Shown piece after piece: positions 28,411 to 37,171 of a DNA stretch of 64,000 bases. The stretch's first letter is position 1; the number at the start of each line of letters is the position of its first letter. The notes beneath the pieces are model-generated. The model was not told the DNA's origin, made no database searches, and saw only the letters and a program-made list of their open reading frames with translations. This stretch comes from Tatlockia sp. GTDB lineage: Bacteria > Pseudomonadota > Gammaproteobacteria > Legionellales > Legionellaceae. The position numbers were made by a program, and so were the translations under genes. Where the stretch lies: contig JACCVV010000086.1 of the NCBI GenBank assembly GCA_013697955.1, positions 41,647-105,646 on the forward strand, written 5' to 3'.

Positions 28411-30039
28411 TTAGTTCATAACAATTAACGTCAATTTAAAAACTTCGGATTGACCTCCAGGAATATTTTTGATTTGGAGATAAATTTCGCATTCCTCTTC
28501 ATTTATTTCTTTATCCGAGGCTTCAGCAATCAGTTTATTATTTTCAATTCGTAACCATGGTGGGTTAGAGTAGCCATGAGCTAACTCAACTGTATAAGGT
28601 GCTTCCTTATAATCGGGATAGATGTCTTTATTGGCTACAAAATCATGAACTAAAAGAGTTCCCGGATTAAAAAGAGGCAGTTGTGGATTTGCAGCTTTGA
28701 AACGTGGTTTTTTGTTTTCATCTTCTTCTATTTTTAGAGGGACTTTGATTAGGTAAGAATTTCCACCAGTCCTTGTGTTTGCATGAATACTAAGTTCATA
28801 GAGTTGGCCAGTCGCATTCCTTGGAACCGTTCCAATCAAAGTTGTACGGTTATTGGGAGATACTCTTAACCAAGGGGCTTTTGGTCTGATTTCATCAATA
28901 ATTAATTGCAGGCTTTCATCATTTACAGGGTCAACAATGTGTTTGCGAACATCATATTCAAATTCAATGTCCGCTGGTTTTTTTAGTTGAAAAGGTTCAA
29001 TAAAAGGTTTGCTAGCTGGATCATTGGCTATAGGAACATAAATTTTCAGGGGTTCGGAATCTCCTCCAGTGTTAGTACTGGCAATTAGGGTTACCTCTCT
29101 GGTAAGGCCAGCCTCTGGACGCGGTATATTTCCTACAAGCGACTGACCATTTTCACTTATTCGCAACCAAGTGGGATGGCTTTCATTTTGGTCGATACGG
29201 AAACGAATCACATTTGATTCTTTAAATTTTTCTTCATATTCGATAAGGTCAATCAGATTCAATTGATAAGGTTGACCCGCTATTCCACTTGCTATGGGAA
29301 AGCTGGTTTTAAAAATAGGCTTGTCCTGCCTGTTAACGCCTACATTAATAATTAAAGTTGTCGGCATTGAAGTTGAAAAGTTATTTCCAACCGCAAAACT
29401 AAATTCATAAATTCCAGTACGTGTCGGCGTACCGATGATCGCAAAATGCTTTTCATCAAGGTATAGGCCATCTTGATTAGCAGGTGACAACATTGGGATG
29501 AGGGCTGCTCCAGCCTCTGCGTTTTCGAGGTAGTAATTCACATAAGCACTGAGATTGATAAATAAAGGCGTATTTGCAGTTGCATTTAGCGAAGGGATAT
29601 TTACTAAAGATAAGGGATGTGGCTTGACATAAACTGAGAAATTTATAGGCTGATAATGCCGTCTGTTGTCATAGAATAAAGCATATATTCCGTTTCCATT
29701 AATGATATGTCCAACTTTATCCCCTGTGATGGTGATTCCAAAAAGGCAATAACCTTCTCTAAAATTAACATACCCAGAAATAAAGGGAGGACATAAATGA
29801 GGTGTATAGTTTTGCAAACTGATGTTTTGAGGTAATTGCCATAATTGAAATTCCCTTAAATCGCTATAATGCATAATAAAAGGAATAGTAATTTGTTCAC
29901 CCACAAAAATTTGGGCATTTATTAATCCCTTATTTTCGAAATAAACCTCAGGAGAAGACCTTTGAATAGAGGCTCTAGCGCCTATAGAGATTAATCCCAG
30001 TAATAAAATTATTACCATTTGTTTCATTTCTAATTCCAT
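28411..30039 (-). CDS. Exported protein with Ig-like (He_PIG/cadherin-like) repeats
   Basis: A 542-residue secreted or periplasmic protein. A signal peptide (QMVIILLLGLISIGARAS) follows a few residues; an ATG at 30027 fits GGA spacing slightly better than 30039. The mature part contains three or four copies of an Ig-like repeat recognisable by PTWLRISENGQSLVGNIP, PWLRVSPNNRTTLIGTVP and PPWLRIENNKLIAEAS, each followed by a TNTGGDS- or TRTGGNS-like turn. These are typical of He_PIG/cadherin-like adhesive folds. No membrane anchor is seen. It lies 20 nt before the giant RHS gene, so it may be its surface partner or secretion helper (inference). Confidence 0.7.
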   Translation of the reverse strand: MELEMKQMVIILLLGLISIGARASIQRSSPEVYFENKGLINAQIFVGEQITIPFIMHYSDLREFQLWQLPQNISLQNYTPHLCPPFISGYVNFREGYCLFGITITGDKVGHIINGNGIYALFYDNRRHYQPINFSVYVKPHPLSLVNIPSLNATANTPLFINLSAYVNYYLENAEAGAALIPMLSPANQDGLYLDEKHFAIIGTPTRTGIYEFSFAVGNNFSTSMPTTLIINVGVNRQDKPIFKTSFPIASGIAGQPYQLNLIDLIEYEEKFKESNVIRFRIDQNESHPTWLRISENGQSLVGNIPRPEAGLTREVTLIASTNTGGDSEPLKIYVPIANDPASKPFIEPFQLKKPADIEFEYDVRKHIVDPVNDESLQLIIDEIRPKAPWLRVSPNNRTTLIGTVPRNATGQLYELSIHANTRTGGNSYLIKVPLKIEEDENKKPRFKAANPQLPLFNPGTLLVHDFVANKDIYPDYKEAPYTVELAHGYSNPPWLRIENNKLIAEASDKEINEEECEIYLQIKNIPGGQSEVFKLTLIVMN

Positions 30040-30093
30040 TATTCCATTTGGAGGTGCTTGCTTTTTTGTTCAACATAAGATGAAACACCCGTC

Positions 30094-30282
30094 TTAGGTT
30101 GAACAACTATTTCCATTAATATTTTTAATCATCAGAACTATAAAAGGTATTTGTCGGATTTCTACCGGGTCTAAAATGGGTATAGCCAAAGGGGATTTTA
30201 AAGGGAAAGATGCTTTTACAAAAGTAGACGATATCGATGCCTGTTTCTTGTTATCAGCATACAATTGAGTTAAATATTCCAT
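30094..30282 (-). CDS. Small hypothetical protein (62 residues) heading the RHS operon
   Basis: A 62-residue open frame. I chose ATG 30282 because AAGGA lies 6 nt before it; a longer frame would start at 30312 without a good site. The sequence has a polar N-terminal half and a proline/hydrophobic middle (FPLKSPLAIPILDPVEIRQIPFIVLMIK), ending in NINGNSCST. I do not recognise a family. It may be a small subunit of the RHS locus or just a chance frame, but the ribosome site and operon position favour a real gene. Confidence 0.45.
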   Translation of the reverse strand: MEYLTQLYADNKKQASISSTFVKASFPLKSPLAIPILDPVEIRQIPFIVLMIKNINGNSCST

Positions 30283-30520
30283 AAATCGTTCCTTAATTAA
30301 TCGATAAATCAAAACTGATTGCTATTGATTAAAAAAAGATATTGGAATGAAACTTTTAAATTGATTTGAAAGTAAAACGAAAGATTCCATTAGTTTGGAC
30401 ATATACTTGCTGTTCATGCTAAAACTCCACTATTTCCATTAACCTTTCCAAGGTTGGGTGATACTACTGGACGGCAAGATTCAGGTCAATAAGGTATAAT
30501 TATTTTTTCGCTGCGAGTAC

Positions 30521-31330
30521 TCAAAATAATAAAGCTGTTCCTAAACCATAATAATTTTCGGTTCCTCCCAGGCTACCATTTATACGTTGACCGCCCTCAA
30601 CATCGATTGTCATATTTTTAGTTAGAAGATAGACAAGGCCAGTAGCAGCAATAAAACCCCGACCTTCCTCGGCGGAAGTCTTGGTTTTGCCATAAACAGA
30701 ACCATAAAATTGCAATTTATCGGTTGGTGACCAAGCTAAAATCAGCACGGGATTGATACTTATAAAGCGTTGGCCGCCGTTAGTTTCAACATCTGTTTCT
30801 GTACTAATCCCCAGTTGATAGGTCATGCTTAATTTCTTATTCAGATTAAATGCTAAAATTTCATTCAGTGTTCCTGCTAATCCCGGGCTGCCAAAATTGG
30901 TAGAGCCAGAAGGCGGAGTGAGCACCCCTTCGACTGTGAATATCCAGTCATCTGTGTAATTAATAATATGTTTAAATCCTATCGATGTAGGACCGAATCC
31001 AGATGCATGCGGTACAGTTTGATGATTATAGTTTGGCAACAAAGCATAGATTTCATTATTTCCCGGCAATCCAACTCGAAATTCAGGTGCAGGGTAGGAT
31101 TGTGCCTGTCCGGCTTCAATTAATTTATCGCCTTGAAATCCCAGCTCAACAACCGCATGACGGATGGGAATGGTACATGGGCTTGAGGCAGCAGTCGGTC
31201 TATCTGTAAGTGAGAGCAAGGCATTTTCACCCCCGCATTGAGCTTCGGGGTAAGCAAAAATTTTAAAAGGAAATAGAAAAAAAAAACATAAAATAATTAG
31301 GAGTTTCTTTCTTTGTCCTAAAACACCCAA
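30521..31330 (-). CDS. Exported outer-membrane beta-barrel-like protein
   Basis: A 269-residue protein with a signal peptide (KKLLIILCFFFLFPFKIFA, cleavage before YPEAQCGG). Long alternating strands follow: FTVEGVLTPPSGSTNFG, KLSMTYQLGISTETD, LQFYGSVYGKTK and FIAATGLVYLLTKNMTIDVEGGQRINGSLGG, ending in YYGLGTALLF with a terminal Phe as in outer-membrane proteins. It resembles the MetA-pathway/transporter-like barrel family. It stands between the RHS operon and a membrane protein gene 9 nt upstream. The role is unknown. Confidence 0.65.
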   Translation of the reverse strand: MGVLGQRKKLLIILCFFFLFPFKIFAYPEAQCGGENALLSLTDRPTAASSPCTIPIRHAVVELGFQGDKLIEAGQAQSYPAPEFRVGLPGNNEIYALLPNYNHQTVPHASGFGPTSIGFKHIINYTDDWIFTVEGVLTPPSGSTNFGSPGLAGTLNEILAFNLNKKLSMTYQLGISTETDVETNGGQRFISINPVLILAWSPTDKLQFYGSVYGKTKTSAEEGRGFIAATGLVYLLTKNMTIDVEGGQRINGSLGGTENYYGLGTALLF

Positions 31331-31338
31331 GTGTTTAG

Positions 31339-32118
31339 CTATAAAAATTTTTTATCCCCAATAGATTTACTCAAAAATGGATTGATTTTTTTTACCAAAT
31401 CCTGAATCGATTTTAAGTTGGAATCATGCACACCCGGTAAATCAATATGCTCTCCATTTTTTAGACCTAAACAAAGACTATATTCCTTATGATTTTGACC
31501 ATGTTCTACAATAATTACTTCACTCACATCCTGAAGGGGAATTGTTGTTTTGTGAGTGTTAATTATATTTTTACAGGCTATTGTTATTTTCTTTGTTTTT
31601 TTACTAAGCCGTATGGTAATTAATCTGAAAAATAATGAACCTAAACCGAGTAAAGGAAAAATTGCCACTTTGAGGTAAGACCATAAACTTTCTAACTTGG
31701 GAATTGTAATTCTTTGTTGAGTACTATTTTTAATATAATGTTTAACGCTATCTGCTATTTGTACTATGTCCTGATTTTTTTTGGAACTAATATTAGGAAT
31801 TTTAATATAGCCCTCACTTGTATAGAGCAAAAGACAATAGGAAATGCTGTTATCTCTTCCTTCGACAAAACTGGAAACTGCAGCGGATTTCAAAACTCCA
31901 AGTGTTATTTTTTGATAATAAATTTTAAGTAAACCAGTCCTTAAAACACAAAGATTTGCTTTATTATAATTTTTTTCTTCACAGATTATTTGATACTGTA
32001 CCAACATAGGCAGTAAGAAAATTAAACCTGCGGCTATGAACATATAAGCCCAAAAGCGAAAAAGAAAATGCGAATAAACTTCTATAATTAACTCTGACGA
32101 TTTAGATCTAATTTTCAT
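31339..32118 (-). CDS. Hypothetical two-helix membrane protein
   Basis: A 259-residue protein with a first hydrophobic segment at about 20-45 (FWAYMFIAAGLIFLLPML) and a second at about 150-170 (LKVAIFPLLGLGSLFF). The remainder is polar and strand-rich. The C-terminal LCLGLKNGEHIDLPG followed by NLKSIQDLVKKI resembles the end of the 157-residue protein at 16636, suggesting both carry a PH-like domain. I do not recognise the family. It precedes the outer-membrane protein gene by 9 nt, so the two are probably transcribed together. Confidence 0.5.
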   Translation of the reverse strand: MKIRSKSSELIIEVYSHFLFRFWAYMFIAAGLIFLLPMLVQYQIICEEKNYNKANLCVLRTGLLKIYYQKITLGVLKSAAVSSFVEGRDNSISYCLLLYTSEGYIKIPNISSKKNQDIVQIADSVKHYIKNSTQQRITIPKLESLWSYLKVAIFPLLGLGSLFFRLITIRLSKKTKKITIACKNIINTHKTTIPLQDVSEVIIVEHGQNHKEYSLCLGLKNGEHIDLPGVHDSNLKSIQDLVKKINPFLSKSIGDKKFL

Positions 32119-32146
32119 AAGTTTTTATCTAATTTATTAATAAAAA

Positions 32147-33658
32147 TTATCGTTTTTTTATACCTAATAGAGACATTATAGAACGCAAAACATCACGCAT
32201 AACTTGGCGAATTACTTGTCGAATCAGCGTGTTTTTTGAAAGTTTTTCCATCATTGATTCATCTTTGGATTTACCATTTTTTCTAGATGGCTCATCCTTT
32301 AATGTAGTGGTTTCAGCGCTTTGTGCTTTTAAAATTTCATAGGCTGAAAGTGTTTCTATACGTTTGGAATAGCGTGAGCTTAGCGTTGATTGTGCAATGA
32401 CTTCTTTCATTTCTTGCTGGTCTAACACACCCATTCGCGATTCCGGCGCACGCACACGACAGTCAACAAGTGGCGTAGGCTGACCTTTTGCATCTAATCC
32501 ACTTACTAAAGCTTCTCCAATCCCCAGAGAAGTTAAAAGTTCCTCAGTATTATAATATTTTGAAGGAGGAAAATTTTGAGCAACCAGTTTCATTGCTTTT
32601 CTGTCTTTGGCTGTAAAGGCACGCAAAGCATGTTGAATTTTTAATCCTAACTGACTTAAAACGGAGTCAGGAATATCATTTGGCGATTGGGTACAAAAAA
32701 TTAAACTTATCCCCTTGGAACGAATTAGCTTTACCATCGTATCCATTAAATTTAATAAAGCCTTTGAAGCGTTGTTGAAAATTAAATGAGCCTCATCGAT
32801 AAACAAAACCAATTTAGGTTTAGGCGGATCGCCAAGTTCAGGCATGATTCGGTAAACATCTGATAAGAGTTTCAGCATAAAGGTGGAAAAAAGTTTAGGA
32901 CTTTCTTGCATATCCAGCAGGCGTAAAATTGAAATTACGCCAAGACCATCCGAATTGGTTCGGATTAGATCAACAACATTAAAAGCCGGTTCACCAAAAA
33001 ATTTATCACCGCCTTGTGACTCTAGCTCAATGATTTTTCGCATTATTGTGCCTACTGTCGCACCTGATACACCACCAAATTTAGCCTCAATCTTCGCCTT
33101 TCCCTCGTCACTTTGCACAAATTGTAAAAGACTTTTAATATCAGCCAAATCTATCAAAGGCAAATTGTTCGCTTTGGCATATTCAAAAAGAATGGTTATC
33201 ACTCCAGCCTGTGTCTCATTGACATCAAGCATGCGTGAAAACAATAGCGAGCCAAAATCGCCGACCGTTGAACGCACAGGGACCCCTTCGTCACTGGATT
33301 CACTCAGGGTTAAAAATTCAACCGGGAAGGAACGAGGACTGTAAGTTAAGCCCAGGGATTCAGCTCGCGACACAAAGGCGGTATTTTCCTCGCCAGGTCT
33401 CGCTAAACCCGAGACATCGCCTTTAATATCCATTACTAAGGATGGAACGCCTAAACGGGAAAGCTGTTCGCTTAAGACCTGTACAGTTTTAGTTTTACCA
33501 CTGCCGGTTGCCCCAGCAATCAGGCCATGTCGATTGAAAGATTTTAAAATCAGGTTAACAGGTGCGTTTTCCAGCAGTTTATCGTTTAGTAAAATTCCGC
33601 CGAGTTGAACAGCAGGAAGTTCGCTTGCTTGATAAGGCTTACGCAGATCCTCATACAT
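32147..33658 (-). CDS. yjgR: HerA/FtsK-like ATPase of the YjgR (DUF853) family
   Basis: A 503-residue P-loop ATPase close in length to E. coli YjgR (about 500). Walker A is GATGSGKTKTVQ at about 48-59 and Walker B is LVLFIDEAHLIF near 285. PSLVMDIKGDVSGLA and LIFCTQSPNDIPDSVLSQLG (sensor/arginine region) fit the HerA-type helicase fold. A basic C-terminal tail follows. HerA-like proteins form hexamers on DNA; the cellular role of YjgR is unclear. It lies 24 nt downstream of fur on the same strand. Confidence 0.85.
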   Translation of the reverse strand: MYEDLRKPYQASELPAVQLGGILLNDKLLENAPVNLILKSFNRHGLIAGATGSGKTKTVQVLSEQLSRLGVPSLVMDIKGDVSGLARPGEENTAFVSRAESLGLTYSPRSFPVEFLTLSESSDEGVPVRSTVGDFGSLLFSRMLDVNETQAGVITILFEYAKANNLPLIDLADIKSLLQFVQSDEGKAKIEAKFGGVSGATVGTIMRKIIELESQGGDKFFGEPAFNVVDLIRTNSDGLGVISILRLLDMQESPKLFSTFMLKLLSDVYRIMPELGDPPKPKLVLFIDEAHLIFNNASKALLNLMDTMVKLIRSKGISLIFCTQSPNDIPDSVLSQLGLKIQHALRAFTAKDRKAMKLVAQNFPPSKYYNTEELLTSLGIGEALVSGLDAKGQPTPLVDCRVRAPESRMGVLDQQEMKEVIAQSTLSSRYSKRIETLSAYEILKAQSAETTTLKDEPSRKNGKSKDESMMEKLSKNTLIRQVIRQVMRDVLRSIMSLLGIKKR

Positions 33659-33682
33659 AAAAAACAGTCCTTGTTAAAATGA

Positions 33683-34105
33683 TTAAACCTGATTTTTTTG
33701 GCAATCAGGACATAAGCCATAAATATTCAACGCATGATCAGTCATTTTGAAATTAGCGCGTGTCGCGATCATTTTTTGGCGTTGTTCAATAATTTCATCA
33801 ATAAATTCTTCAACCTTGCCGCATTTGACACAAACCAAATGATCATGATGTTCGCCTTGGCTCAGTTCAAAAACAGAATAACCGCCTTCAAAATTATGGC
33901 GAATAACCAAGCCTGCACTTTCAAATTGAGTCAATACGCGGTAAACCGTTGCGACTCCTACATCTTCACCCATCTCCAATAAGGCTTTATAAACTCCTTC
34001 TGCACTTAAATGATGATCGGGTGACTGTTCGAGAATTTGCAGAACCTTCAGGCGCGGCATGGTGATTTTCAACCCGGCATCTTTTAACTGCTGACTCTCT
34101 TCCAC
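33683..34105 (-). CDS. fur: Ferric uptake regulator Fur
   Basis: A 140-residue iron-sensing repressor. A winged helix occupies the N-terminal ~85 residues (HHLSAEGVYKALLE, GVATVYRVLTQFESAGLV), followed by the metal sites GEHHDHLVCVKCG and LCPDC. The ORF extends to an ATG at 34135 without a ribosome site. I prefer GTG 34105, which has AGGAG 5 nt upstream and gives the V/MEESQQLKDAGLK start usual in relatives. It is divergent from bamE, an arrangement common in gammaproteobacteria. Fur binds Fe(II) and represses iron-uptake genes. Confidence 0.9.
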   Translation of the reverse strand: MEESQQLKDAGLKITMPRLKVLQILEQSPDHHLSAEGVYKALLEMGEDVGVATVYRVLTQFESAGLVIRHNFEGGYSVFELSQGEHHDHLVCVKCGKVEEFIDEIIEQRQKMIATRANFKMTDHALNIYGLCPDCQKNQV

Positions 34106-34245
34106 AAGCGCTCCTAAAATTAGATGATTCAGCATAAGATGCGTTCTTATCTGAGTTTTATCAATTGGCTAGGTTACTATACAAGCAGGTGTCTTTCTAT
34201 GAATGACATGCTATTATGGCGAAATTTTTCATGACAGGCAAAAAA

Positions 34246-34560
34246 ATGCGCGTTAGAACCCTTCTTATCTCTATTCTATTAGTGTTAACTCTCTCCCACT
34301 GTGCATCTTATGATTTTTCCAGACGAATAGTCGAACAGGGTAATATGTTAAAACAGGAAAACATAAGCCGTTTAAAATTGGGAATGTCTAAAAATGATTC
34401 TGCAATTTTATTGGGGACCAGCTTATTAAACCCAACATTTAATAATGATCGCTGGGATTATGCCTACACACTTCGCAAAGGAAATGGGGCTCTTGTGGTA
34501 AAAAATCTGGTCTTGTATTTTTCTCATGGTAATTTGGTTCGAATTGAGCATAAGCCTTGA
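34246..34560 (+). CDS. bamE: Outer-membrane assembly lipoprotein BamE
   Basis: About 104 residues of the SmpA/OmlA (BamE) family, a lipoprotein of the BAM complex that inserts beta-barrel proteins. The signal peptide VRTLLISILLVLTLSHCAS ends in a lipobox with cysteine. The mature part has the family core ENISRLKLGMSKNDSAILLGTSLL and WDYAYTL. A frame start at 34216 is possible; 34246 has AGG 7 nt before it and leaves a proper signal peptide. It is divergent from fur, as in many relatives. Confidence 0.85.
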   Translation: MRVRTLLISILLVLTLSHCASYDFSRRIVEQGNMLKQENISRLKLGMSKNDSAILLGTSLLNPTFNNDRWDYAYTLRKGNGALVVKNLVLYFSHGNLVRIEHKP

Positions 34561-34583
34561 AAGATTGCAAATTGAGAGCCAGT

Positions 34584-34610
34584 AGGTGCTTCGGATAAGC
34601 CGATGCACCT
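34584..34610. terminator. Hairpin between convergent bamE and rnfH
   Basis: An 11-bp stem, AGGTGCTTCGG paired with CCGATGCACCT with one mismatch and a five-base loop. It stands in the 69-bp gap between two converging genes. It has no T-run on either strand, so termination may be weak or Rho-assisted. Confidence 0.45.
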
Positions 34611-34629
34611 CTGGGTGTGTGTAAGGTGA

Positions 34630-34905
34630 TTACAAAGATTTAATTTTTGCTCGTTGTCTTCTTTTTTCTTTTGGGTCAATCTTCAACGGCCTATAAATTT
34701 CAATCCGATCCCCTGATTTTACTATACGATCTAAAGTAACCGGCTTGGAAAAAATTCCGACAGGATAACCTTTTGCTTCTGGATACTTTTCTAAAATTCC
34801 AGAGACTTCCAAAACGTCTGCCACCGTAGAGCCAGAGGATAGTGATAAGTAAATATGGGCAAGCGGCTGGTTATCAGGTATATAAATAAGTTCAACCTGT
34901 ACCAT
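34630..34905 (-). CDS. rnfH: RnfH family protein
   Basis: A 91-residue ubiquitin-like beta-grasp protein of the RnfH/YfjF family, with VQVELIYIP at the start, SSGSTVADVLEVSGILEKYP, VGIFSKPVTLDRIVKSGDRIEIYRPLKIDPKEKRRQRA at the end. The final RPL...DPKE(R/K)R is the family signature. Its biochemical role is not settled. The 14-nt overlap with ratA is the standard ratA-rnfH pairing. Confidence 0.88.
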   Translation of the reverse strand: MVQVELIYIPDNQPLAHIYLSLSSGSTVADVLEVSGILEKYPEAKGYPVGIFSKPVTLDRIVKSGDRIEIYRPLKIDPKEKRRQRAKIKSL

Positions 34906-35326
34906 AAATTATCTCAGCACGGCTGCAAAAAGCATCCACCATTTTATCGGTAACCTGTTCGAAAACGGGTCCCAAAAGCATGGAAAACATACGTCCAGCA
35001 AATTCAAACTCCAAATCGAAAGAAATCCTGCATCCCTCCGGCGCATCATCAAATCGCCAAAAGCCTTCCAAATGACTGAAGGGACCCGAAATAAGGCGAA
35101 TTTCAATCATTTTATTGGCTTGCAAAAGATTTCGCGTTGTAAACGATTTAGTCATGCCCGCGGCTGCAATCACTAATGTGGCCTGAACCTCATCCTCATT
35201 GCGGTGGTGAACCATACTTTCGCTGCAGTAAGGTAGAAACTCTGGATAAGTTTCAACATTATTTACCAGATCATACATTTGTTCAGGAGAATAATTGATT
35301 ACCCTGGATTTTTTCACAATAGTCAT
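34892..35326 (-). CDS. ratA: RatA/coenzyme Q-binding START-domain protein
   Basis: A 144-residue START/polyketide-cyclase fold protein. Typical blocks are YSPEQMYDLVNNVETYPEFLPYC, the middle strand LISGPFSHLEGFWRFDD, and the late helix LLGPVFEQVTDKMVDAFCSRAEIIYG. In E. coli RatA has been reported to bind 50S subunits and block subunit joining. Eukaryotic and other relatives (COQ10) bind coenzyme Q. It overlaps rnfH by 14 nt and the esterase by 4 nt. smpB, often adjacent, is absent here. Confidence 0.88.
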   Translation of the reverse strand: MTIVKKSRVINYSPEQMYDLVNNVETYPEFLPYCSESMVHHRNEDEVQATLVIAAAGMTKSFTTRNLLQANKMIEIRLISGPFSHLEGFWRFDDAPEGCRISFDLEFEFAGRMFSMLLGPVFEQVTDKMVDAFCSRAEIIYGTG

Positions 35327-35982
35327 TGCGTATCACCTTTTAGCTGCGCCCTAAGCCAATTGGAAAGATCTTTGATTTCTTCAAGGCAAATTGAATGTTC
35401 CATCAAATAGGAATGGAAAGACAAGTCTTTATATCCTGCACTTGTTAACTTCGCAGCAGTTGCTTTGCTCCAGATAGGTAAAACAATGGGATCATATTGG
35501 CCGCTGGCCATAAAAATTGGGGTATTTTTAGCCAAATCTGTTTTGCATCTATCTGCCATAGGCAAATAGGCCGATAGTGCAATTACACCACCAACTGGTT
35601 GGGCAATATTCATAGCAGTGTACAAAGCCATGGCGCCACCTTGAGAAAAACCTGCAAAAAAAACTTTGTTTGTAGTTAAGCCATTATTCAGTTGCTCTTC
35701 ATAAATACCACGAATAAAGTCAGCTGATTGTTCAATTCCTTCTTTATCTTCCCTATCTGTTAATTGCATGCCGACAATATCATACCAGGCACGCATGACT
35801 ACTCCCCCATTAAGAGTAACAGGCCGAACAGGGGCATTTAGGAAAATATGGCGAAAAGCGAGGTCATTGATTGATAATTGTTCTACAAGACCCATCATAT
35901 CAGAGGCGTCAGCACCTAAACCATGCATCCAAATCACGCAAGCTTCTGCCTGCTGCTGCGGCTCTTTCTTGTAAACGTTCAA
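35323..35982 (-). CDS. Phospholipase/carboxylesterase family hydrolase
   Basis: A 219-residue alpha/beta hydrolase of the acyl-protein-thioesterase/carboxylesterase family. WMHGLGADASDM forms the oxyanion region, GFSQGGAMAL carries the nucleophile serine, MASGQYDPIV the Asp and SYLMEHSI the histidine. It hydrolyses esters or acyl groups of broad range in relatives. No signal peptide is seen. It overlaps the RatA gene start by 4 nt, so the three genes form one transcription unit. Confidence 0.85.
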   Translation of the reverse strand: MNVYKKEPQQQAEACVIWMHGLGADASDMMGLVEQLSINDLAFRHIFLNAPVRPVTLNGGVVMRAWYDIVGMQLTDREDKEGIEQSADFIRGIYEEQLNNGLTTNKVFFAGFSQGGAMALYTAMNIAQPVGGVIALSAYLPMADRCKTDLAKNTPIFMASGQYDPIVLPIWSKATAAKLTSAGYKDLSFHSYLMEHSICLEEIKDLSNWLRAQLKGDTQ

Positions 35983-36161
35983 ACTCTGCCTCCAACAAAA
36001 AACTCAAATTATCTACTAAAGGGTCAAATGAAGGCAAGAATTGATATAAAAATCTTTAATAACAGATCGAGAAAACAAGTTTTAATTTCTTTTGCTATCT
36101 CACTCTAGACGATTTATTAAGAGATTCATTATACTGAGCTCTTTACTAACGGATAATTCCT

Positions 36162-36296
36162 ATGCGTTTTGTTTTAATACTTTTAATGTTGATGACGATG
36201 TGGTTAGTAGCATGCGGTCAAAAAGGCCCTCTTTATTTACCAAAACCAGAGCAATCAACAAAATCTAAAACTACCCAAATCGATGGACAAAAATGA
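36162..36296 (+). CDS. lptM: Small lipoprotein LptM (YifL-like)
   Basis: A 44-residue lipoprotein too short for usual gene calling. The N-terminal helix RFVLILLMLMTMWLVAC ends in a lipobox (cysteine at residue 18). It is followed by GQKGPLYLPKPE, the family-typical GxKGPLYLP motif. E. coli LptM helps disulfide formation and maturation of the LPS translocon LptD. As in E. coli it lies directly before dapF, here with an ATGA overlap. The start has no competing upstream ATG. Confidence 0.9.
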   Translation: MRFVLILLMLMTMWLVACGQKGPLYLPKPEQSTKSKTTQIDGQK

Positions 36297-37159
36297 CAAT
36301 TCGATTTACGAAAATGCACGGACTTGGCAATGATTTTATAGTCATCGATGCGGTGAGCCAACAAGTTAATTTACAGCCTGATATGATTCAACAACTTTCC
36401 CGCCGTGATACCGGGATTGGGTTTGATCAATGTCTACTTGTTGAAGCATCGAAAGATTCTGAGACTGATTTTTTCTATCGTATTTATAATGTTGATGGTA
36501 AGGAAGTTGGTCAATGCGGCAATGGCGCACGCTGTCTAGCCCGCTTTATTCACCAGTATAATTTAAGTAAAAAAGAAACTATCGCCGTTTCTACCTCTAC
36601 AACCAAAATGATATTAAAACTCAATAAGGATCATTCGGTAACCGTTAAACTTGAAATTCCAAAGCTCAATCCTGTTGATATCCCACTCAAGGTCAATAAA
36701 TTAGAGGAGTATTATCAACTTCCACTTATAACAGGGGTAGCTAAGGTTCACGCGATTAATGTGGGCAACCCGCACGCAGTTACAATAGTAGATAATCTGG
36801 TTGGCATTGACCTCGCTAATTTGGGAAAAGAAATAAGCGAGCATGCGCTTTTTCCCGAACAAACAAATGCCGGTTTCATGAAAATTATTAATCCTTCTCA
36901 CCTTCAATTACGTGTTTATGAGCGAGGTTGTGGTGAAACTCAAGCTTGCGGAAGTGGTGCGGTGGCAGCGGCTGCAGTTGGACGTCTATGGCATAAGATG
37001 GCAGAGGAAATCATGGTTTCATTGCCTGGCGGTGATCTTCGCATTAATTGGCCTGATGTTAAGGGACCCATCTATTTAACAGGACCAGCCACTTTTGTTT
37101 ATGAAGGAGTCCTAATGACGACTAATTTTTACGATTTTGGCAAAAATAAAGATTCCTGA
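36293..37159 (+). CDS. dapF: Diaminopimelate epimerase
   Basis: A 288-residue enzyme of lysine and peptidoglycan synthesis, converting LL- to meso-diaminopimelate. The family start MTIRFTKMHGLGNDFIVID is present, as are both catalytic cysteines: GQCGNGARC and TQACGSGAVAAA. A GNPHAV block follows the domain linker. The length matches the family (about 275-285). It overlaps lptM and is followed 12 nt later by a small membrane protein gene. Confidence 0.95.
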   Translation: MTIRFTKMHGLGNDFIVIDAVSQQVNLQPDMIQQLSRRDTGIGFDQCLLVEASKDSETDFFYRIYNVDGKEVGQCGNGARCLARFIHQYNLSKKETIAVSTSTTKMILKLNKDHSVTVKLEIPKLNPVDIPLKVNKLEEYYQLPLITGVAKVHAINVGNPHAVTIVDNLVGIDLANLGKEISEHALFPEQTNAGFMKIINPSHLQLRVYERGCGETQACGSGAVAAAAVGRLWHKMAEEIMVSLPGGDLRINWPDVKGPIYLTGPATFVYEGVLMTTNFYDFGKNKDS

Positions 37160-37171
37160 TATGATGCTTAT

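Noticed and set aside
32883..33344. 153-codon plus-strand frame opposite the HerA-like gene
   Set aside because: It is fully inside a conserved ATPase gene read the other way, and its translation has no recognisable family features.
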